Positions 39,468-39,699 of a DNA stretch of 39,699 nucleotides are shown piece by piece. Origin of the DNA: Clostridiaceae bacterium UBA6085 (GTDB lineage: Bacteria; Bacillota; Clostridia; Clostridiales; Clostridiaceae); NCBI GenBank assembly GCA_002428605.1, contig DIXH01000013.1, positions 1 to 39,699 of the forward strand, given 5' to 3'. Made by a program: the position numbers and the translations under genes. How positions within the stretch are numbered: position 1 is the stretch's first letter; every line of letters starts with the position of its first letter. The notes below the pieces were generated by a model. That model was not told the DNA's origin and did not search any database. It worked only from the letters and a program-made list of their open reading frames with translations.

Positions 39468-39699
39468 AGAACCTGATTTTGGAATATCAGAAGGCATACC
39501 AGAATGTGGCACAGGCTCTCGAAGCAAACAATGAGGTGCTGGGCGCCTTCGTTTTCGGCAGCATGGTGACAGGAGACCTCTGGGAAAATTCCGATATTGA
39601 TTTTTTTGTGATAATGAGGGAAGCCGAGAGCGGGATAAGAAATGTCTACTCCACAGAGTTCGGAGTTCCGGTGCACCTTAAGGTCCTTTCGAAGGAAGA
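39464..39699 (+). CDS. Nucleotidyltransferase-domain protein (5' part; runs off the right edge)
   Basis: An open frame of 78 codons starting at ATG 39464, overlapping the hflX stop (ATGA), with TTGGAGG about 7 bases upstream. The segment FGSMVTGDLWENSDIDFFVI has the GS-x(n)-DxD pattern of the DNA polymerase beta-like nucleotidyltransferase fold, as in MNT-type antitoxins and aminoglycoside nucleotidyltransferases. Substrate and C-terminal domain are not visible. Confidence 0.85.
   Translation, partial: MKNLILEYQKAYQNVAQALEANNEVLGAFVFGSMVTGDLWENSDIDFFVIMREAESGIRNVYSTEFGVPVHLKVLSKE

Overview
This is a chromosomal window from a low-to-mid GC Gram-positive bacterium, most likely a member of the Clostridia (Bacillota). 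The reasons are strong GGAGG-type ribosome binding sites, frequent GTG and TTG starts, heavy use of AGG/AGA and ATA codons, AT-rich intergenic DNA with TTGACA/TATAAT promoters, and family-level content (class II GalT, a DUF1622 protein, a HutP-family protein, a clostridial LUD-domain protein, HflX with a long N-terminal extension). I see no tRNA, rRNA, CRISPR array, insertion sequence or phage gene. The species cannot be fixed from the sequence alone.

Region by region. (1) 1-1311: the 5' part of a minus-strand lipoprotein with a long Pro-Ala repeat, then a 43-residue small protein gene with its own promoter, ribosome binding site and terminator. (2) 1312-2721: msrA and a SpoU/TrmH-type RNA methyltransferase. 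(3) 2740-14388: a galactose/galactoside utilisation cluster: MglB-MglA-MglC ABC importer, a LacI-family regulator, galactokinase, UDP-glucose 4-epimerase, class II GalT, galactose mutarotase and a cytoplasmic GH42 beta-galactosidase. Together they import galactose or small galactosides, cleave them and run the Leloir pathway; a LacI-type operator sits at the mgl transcription start. (4) 14443-17332: a DUF1622 membrane protein, a HutP-family protein with no hut genes nearby, a secreted coiled-coil M23 peptidase and a permuted NlpC/P60-like protein. (5) 17503-20297: a TrpXYZ-like ABC transporter. (6) 20585-25427: a sigma factor translationally coupled to a ComEC that lacks its metallo-beta-lactamase domain, then holA and two alpha/beta hydrolases. 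(7) 25559-29152: rpsT (minus), lepA, hemW. (8) 29265-34051: yaaA plus a duplicated DUF1576 membrane protein on the minus strand, divergent from a transketolase-like gene and a LUD protein; the shared promoter carries a near-perfect PerR box. (9) 34108-37578: hpt, a class A penicillin-binding protein and ogt on the minus strand. (10) 37677-end: hflX with an N-terminal JAMM-like motif and the start of a nucleotidyltransferase gene.

The strongest novelty candidate is the transketolase-like protein at 31393-33366. It is an intact, full-length 657-residue transketolase by length and scaffold, yet nearly every cofactor-binding and catalytic residue is replaced, so it looks like a conserved pseudoenzyme. 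It is transcribed from a bidirectional promoter that shares one symmetric -10 element, embedded in a PerR-type operator, with the yaaA peroxide-stress gene. Next in interest are the 43-residue small protein gene, the sigma factor/truncated-ComEC unit with an apparently non-canonical start codon, and the absence of the gpr, spoIIP and hrcA genes usually found in this clostridial neighbourhood.
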